From NCBI GenBank assembly GCA_946619625.1, contig CAMOMF010000103.1, positions 1 to 7,790 on the forward strand: 7,790 nucleotides of DNA, in the 5' to 3' direction. The notes below the pieces were generated by a model. The model ran no database searches and was not told the origin of the DNA. It was given only the letters and a program-made list of their open reading frames with translations. The DNA comes from an uncultured Bacteroidales bacterium. GTDB lineage: Bacteria; Bacteroidota; Bacteroidia; Bacteroidales; Paludibacteraceae. The number at the start of each line of letters is the position of its first letter. Position 1 is the stretch's first letter. A program made the position numbers and the translations under genes. Shown piece by piece: positions 6,046-7,790 of the stretch.

Positions 6046-6504
6046 TTATTTTTGTTCTTGAAGCTCTTCAAAAATATTATTTATATCAGTTACTACTTGT
6101 TCAATAGCGAAATATTCCTTGTTGACAATAAGCGAAACAAAGATATTGTCGGTTTGAAAGTCAATCTTTCTTAAAGAACCATCATTTTCTTGCTCGAACC
6201 AACGGTCAAAAAGTCTCTTCCGAGCCATCTCTTTTCCATCAGTTACATCACAAGTATATCCCAATACGTAATTTTCAGTATCAAAAAAGTCCCTTAAAAC
6301 AGAAATGATCGTATCTTTAACTCTTGGATCAAATGGTGCTCCGCCACCTTCTTCTTTATCAAATGAAAAAGAAAATAATTTATAGAAAGAGGCAGAAAAC
6401 TCCACGAAATAGGCCTTGTACTTCAAACCATTATCTGTATTGAAGTAGTACGTTGAGTCGCCCTCTTTCAAGAAATCATATGGGTGTAGCAAGCGTGAGT
6501 CCAC
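6046..6504 (-). CDS. DUF6169-like protein
   Basis: A cytoplasmic protein of about 152 aa with no signal or membrane segment. Near the N-terminus PYDF, then STYYFNTDNGLKYKAYFVEF, and later VLRDFFDTENYVLGYTCDVTDGKEMARKRLFDRWF and a hydrophobic strand before a C-terminal helix (EQVVTDINNIFEELQEQK) recall the Bacteroidetes family DUF6169, function unknown; the family call is tentative. The start is uncertain. The GTG at 6504 has AAGGAGG nine bases upstream (6520-6514), but an in-frame ATG at 6552 would add 16 residues and a TTG at 6471 would remove 11. Every choice except TTG overlaps the small upstream frame. Codon use is AT-rich compared with genes left of the tRNA, fitting acquired DNA. Confidence 0.65.
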   Translation of the reverse strand: MDSRLLHPYDFLKEGDSTYYFNTDNGLKYKAYFVEFSASFYKLFSFSFDKEEGGGAPFDPRVKDTIISVLRDFFDTENYVLGYTCDVTDGKEMARKRLFDRWFEQENDGSLRKIDFQTDNIFVSLIVNKEYFAIEQVVTDINNIFEELQEQK

Positions 6505-6625
6505 GACGTTGTGCCTCCTTAGTAATACTTTTACCCTGTCTGATGCAAGCATTCAAAGCAGTCTTGTCGGCTTGCATTTTCTTGAAAAAGTCAGTCATGT
6601 CAGATTTTAATGTCCTTGTATTCAT
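6476..6625 (-). CDS. Small hypothetical protein (~49 aa) overlapping the DUF6169-like gene
   Basis: A short frame starts at the ATG at 6625, or an ATG at 6634 adding MKG, about 18 bases after the predicted transcription start of a strong promoter. It reads MNTRTLKSDMTDFFKKMQ, then a charged helix-like stretch with one Cys, and a basic tail KEAQRRGLTLATPI. It ends at 6476, 29 bases inside the DUF6169-like gene if that starts at 6504. The promoter placement and protein-like composition favour a real gene, the first of a two-gene unit. I do not recognise the family. A small regulator or antitoxin-like partner is possible but unproven. Confidence 0.55.
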   Translation of the reverse strand: MNTRTLKSDMTDFFKKMQADKTALNACIRQGKSITKEAQRRGLTLATPI

Positions 6626-6647
6626 ACCTTTCATTTTGTTTCGGACT

Positions 6648-6702
6648 GCAAAGTTAATACATTTTTTTGGAATATGCAAGTAAAAAGTGAAAAAAGTGTA
6701 TA
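6648..6702. repeat. 55-bp exact repeat, copy 1 (promoter module)
   Basis: These 55 bases are identical to 7163-7217, in the same orientation 515 bp away. The copy contains the whole promoter of the small ORF/DUF6169-like unit plus ~23 bp of A/T-rich upstream sequence (on the minus strand). Identity stops at both edges: the bases outside differ. It lies 36 bp after the stop codon of the nucleotidyltransferase gene. Confidence 0.95.
6649..6679 (-). promoter_or_regulatory. Bacteroidetes-type promoter of the small ORF/DUF6169-like unit
   Basis: TTG (6679-6677), 20-base spacer and TAACTTTG (6656-6649) on the minus strand. A start near 6643 places the ATG at 6625 about 18 bases downstream. It is identical in sequence to the nucleotidyltransferase promoter because it lies within the 55-bp repeat. 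Confidence 0.85.
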
Positions 6703-6738
6703 TTTTTAATGTTTTCCTCTCTTTTTGAGGATGTTTCT

Positions 6739-7146
6739 TTAGTTATATATTGTTGTTTGTTTGATTTTTTCGGTTAGGGCAATTCCTTCCGTCATGACAT
6801 TTTTATAGAACAAAGTAGAATGTTTGGATTCCCATTCGCGCTTGGTAAAGAGGATGGGATTGATCATTTGGTTTATTTCCCACCCCAGTTCGCGTAATGG
6901 ATAAGAGATGTTATCGTGGTCAGATGCACAGATACGGTCTTTATCCAAAAGAATAAGCACATCCCAGTCGCTGTCAGGTCGAGCTGTCCCGCGTGCCCTT
7001 GAGCCAAACAATATCGCTTGACTTCTTACCGGTTCTATCCGGTGCAGCAGTTCCGCCACTTTTGCAGAAAGGGAGCGTCCGGCTTCATTGGAAGAGAGAC
7101 TCGGATTAGGTTGGGGCAATATGTTGTGACTAATTGGTTCCATCAT
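6739..7146 (-). CDS. Minimal nucleotidyltransferase (MNT) domain protein
   Basis: A 135-aa cytoplasmic protein of the polymerase-beta superfamily. AILFGSRARGTARPDSDWDVLIL (Gly48-Ser49, Asp60 and Asp62) is the GSx10DxD signature that binds nucleotide and two metals. The third acidic position usual in MNTs is not clear: the corresponding strand reads GWEINQMINPILFTKREW. The C-terminal block KNVMTEGIAL is typical of stand-alone Bacteroidetes MNTs. In this superfamily MNT antitoxins commonly AMPylate or neutralise HEPN toxins, but no HEPN gene (RxxxxH helical protein) is visible beside it; the next gene has its own promoter. I set the start at 7146 because transcription should begin near 7157; the next ATG (7143) is equally possible. 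The gene is flanked by 55-bp direct repeats. Confidence 0.88.
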   Translation of the reverse strand: MMEPISHNILPQPNPSLSSNEAGRSLSAKVAELLHRIEPVRSQAILFGSRARGTARPDSDWDVLILLDKDRICASDHDNISYPLRELGWEINQMINPILFTKREWESKHSTLFYKNVMTEGIALTEKIKQTTIYN

Positions 7147-7162
7147 ATAACAAGATTGAGAC

Positions 7163-7217
7163 GCAAAGTTAATACATTTTTTTGGAATATGCAAGTAAAA
7201 AGTGAAAAAAGTGTATA
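7163..7217. repeat. 55-bp exact repeat, copy 2 (promoter module)
   Basis: Identical to 6648-6702. It carries the promoter of the nucleotidyltransferase gene. On its far side the DNA leads into a 146-bp stretch without a recognised gene and then the DUF3791-like gene. Confidence 0.95.
7164..7194 (-). promoter_or_regulatory. Bacteroidetes-type promoter of the nucleotidyltransferase gene
   Basis: TTG (7194-7192), 20-base spacer and TAACTTTG (7171-7164) on the minus strand. The predicted start near 7157 gives a leader of only about 11 bases before the ATG at 7146. Confidence 0.85.
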
Positions 7218-7363
7218 ATTTATAGGGATTTGTGCCTTGTAAACTTGTTTCTGCACTTACAAAGGGCAGGAAAGTACGTTTTTTCCGCCAATGCTAAACT
7301 TAATGGAATAGTGTGGCATGAAAGGCTCTTAAGCGTGTTTTCGTGGATGGGCTTAGATGGTAT
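7218..7363. other. Gene-poor spacer after the DUF3791 gene
   Basis: These 146 bp separate the DUF3791 stop from the 55-bp repeat. A plus-strand frame (7230-7451) reads AGKYVFSANAKLNGIVWHER but has no recognisable domain or promoter and overlaps the DUF3791 gene antisense. No terminator hairpin was found. It may contain decayed coding sequence. Confidence 0.4.
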
Positions 7364-7588
7364 TTATGCGAGCGTGCCGCCATTTCTCCGACAAATACGA
7401 GTGATGTCATCTACAGCATCATCGATGGAGAACGTATGCTCGATATCATAATTTCTCAACAAGAAATCCAGTCCTTTGTAGCGATAAAGATATGCATAGG
7501 AATCACCATTGAGCAAGCCGAAACGGTGAGCAAAAGCCCCAATACAGCACACCAGCCAAGAAATAGTATTTTGCGTAGTAGATAACAT
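7364..7588 (-). CDS. DUF3791 domain protein
   Basis: A 74-aa protein matching the Bacteroidetes form of DUF3791. It has an N-terminal helix with SWLVCCIGAFAHRFGL, then YLYRYKGLDFLLRNY and the family's signature YDIEHTFSIDDAVDDI (residues 47-62), ending CRRNGG. Its length equals the whole domain, so it seems intact. DUF3791 genes are often found with DUF3990, an ADP-ribosyltransferase-like family, in toxin-antitoxin-like loci. No DUF3990 frame is visible downstream: after the TAA the same frame stays open for about 46 codons but reads nothing I recognise. No clear promoter was found; TTAACTTG just upstream resembles the -7 element imperfectly. Function unknown. Confidence 0.75.
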   Translation of the reverse strand: MLSTTQNTISWLVCCIGAFAHRFGLLNGDSYAYLYRYKGLDFLLRNYDIEHTFSIDDAVDDITRICRRNGGTLA

Positions 7589-7790
7589 ATATTCAAGTTA
7601 ATTATTTTAGTCCTTTTGCTTTGACCACAAGGAGCACACAGACCTATCACAATCAGTGCAGGTAAGGGGCAGAAAAGGGTGGCTGGGGAAAAGGTGACAT
7701 TGGCAGGCGGGGGGGTGCTCCGCCTGCCCATGAAAGAATTTCCTGAGGGTTTGTCCCCGAGGCTGGGGCGGCCGGGGGGGTGGAGCTCGG
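7589..7790. other. Compositionally distinct right-hand tail
   Basis: The first ~30 bases are AT-rich and fit the upstream region of the DUF3791 gene. From about 7621 the composition shifts, and from 7670 to the end it is strongly G-rich on the plus strand with G runs of seven or more. No gene is supported. The end combines GCGGCCG and TGGAGCTC, as in common cloning polylinkers. This tail may be foreign, chimeric or of poor sequence quality. Confidence 0.5.
7702..7728. repeat. GC-rich perfect inverted repeat (hairpin)
   Basis: GGCAGGCGG (7702-7710) and CCGCCTGCC (7720-7728) are exact complements, giving a 9-bp stem. A G-T and a G-C pair can extend it inward to 11 bp with a 5-base G-rich loop. 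There is no following T run on either strand, so it is not a standard terminator. Confidence 0.85.

Noticed and set aside
6710..6740. Small hairpin (TCCTC/GAGGA) after the nucleotidyltransferase stop
   Set aside because: A 5-bp stem with a 7-base loop and no T run on the transcribed strand is too weak to call a terminator.
7456..7731. Leftward 91-codon frame in the tail and DUF3791 region
   Set aside because: It overlaps the DUF3791 gene in another frame and extends into the suspect G-rich tail; the hydrophobic stretch is a frame effect.
1..7790. CRISPR array
   Set aside because: The tandem units here are 8 or 11 bp without unique spacers of 30 bp or so, and no cas-like gene is present.

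Overview
The window looks like a chromosomal segment from a member of the Bacteroidales, most likely Prevotella-like. Three things point there. The malate dehydrogenase and MiaA read like Bacteroides/Prevotella family members. Genes are preceded by the Bacteroidetes promoter type (TTG, 20-bp spacer, TAnnTTTG) rather than -35/-10 boxes. Several small proteins match families common in this phylum. Family names are from memory of sequence patterns; no database search was possible.

Positions 1-1553 hold a compact leftward operon: a pRiA4b ORF-3/IS1096-passenger-like protein, then miaA (tRNA dimethylallyltransferase) overlapping it by TGATG, then the first 14 codons of an exported protein overlapping the end of miaA by ATGA and running off the window. 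A 549-bp divergent region (1509-2057) separates this operon from rightward mdh. It carries both promoters, five 11-bp tandem units, an 18-bp direct repeat and a degenerate 8-bp periodic stretch. mdh ends in a strong UUCG-loop terminator, followed at once by a short-chain dehydrogenase gene. Convergent to that gene, across a block of 8-bp tandem repeats, is a leftward pair of secreted proteins: a 159-aa unknown and a 451-aa TPR/PD40-like protein. A tRNA-Leu(UAA) gene sits upstream of this pair on the same strand.

From about 5985 to 7600 the character changes to AT-rich, small, accessory-type genes, all leftward: a DUF6169-like gene overlapped by a ~49-codon ORF, a solitary minimal nucleotidyltransferase (MNT), and a DUF3791 protein. 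MNT and DUF3791 proteins are normally met beside partner genes (HEPN; DUF3990), and none is visible here. The MNT gene lies between two exactly identical 55-bp promoter copies 515 bp apart, so it looks like a self-contained promoter-plus-gene cassette. This is the most interesting structure in the window.

The last ~170 bases are G-rich and unlike the rest, with a strong hairpin and a stretch resembling a cloning polylinker. They may be an assembly or vector artefact rather than genome.
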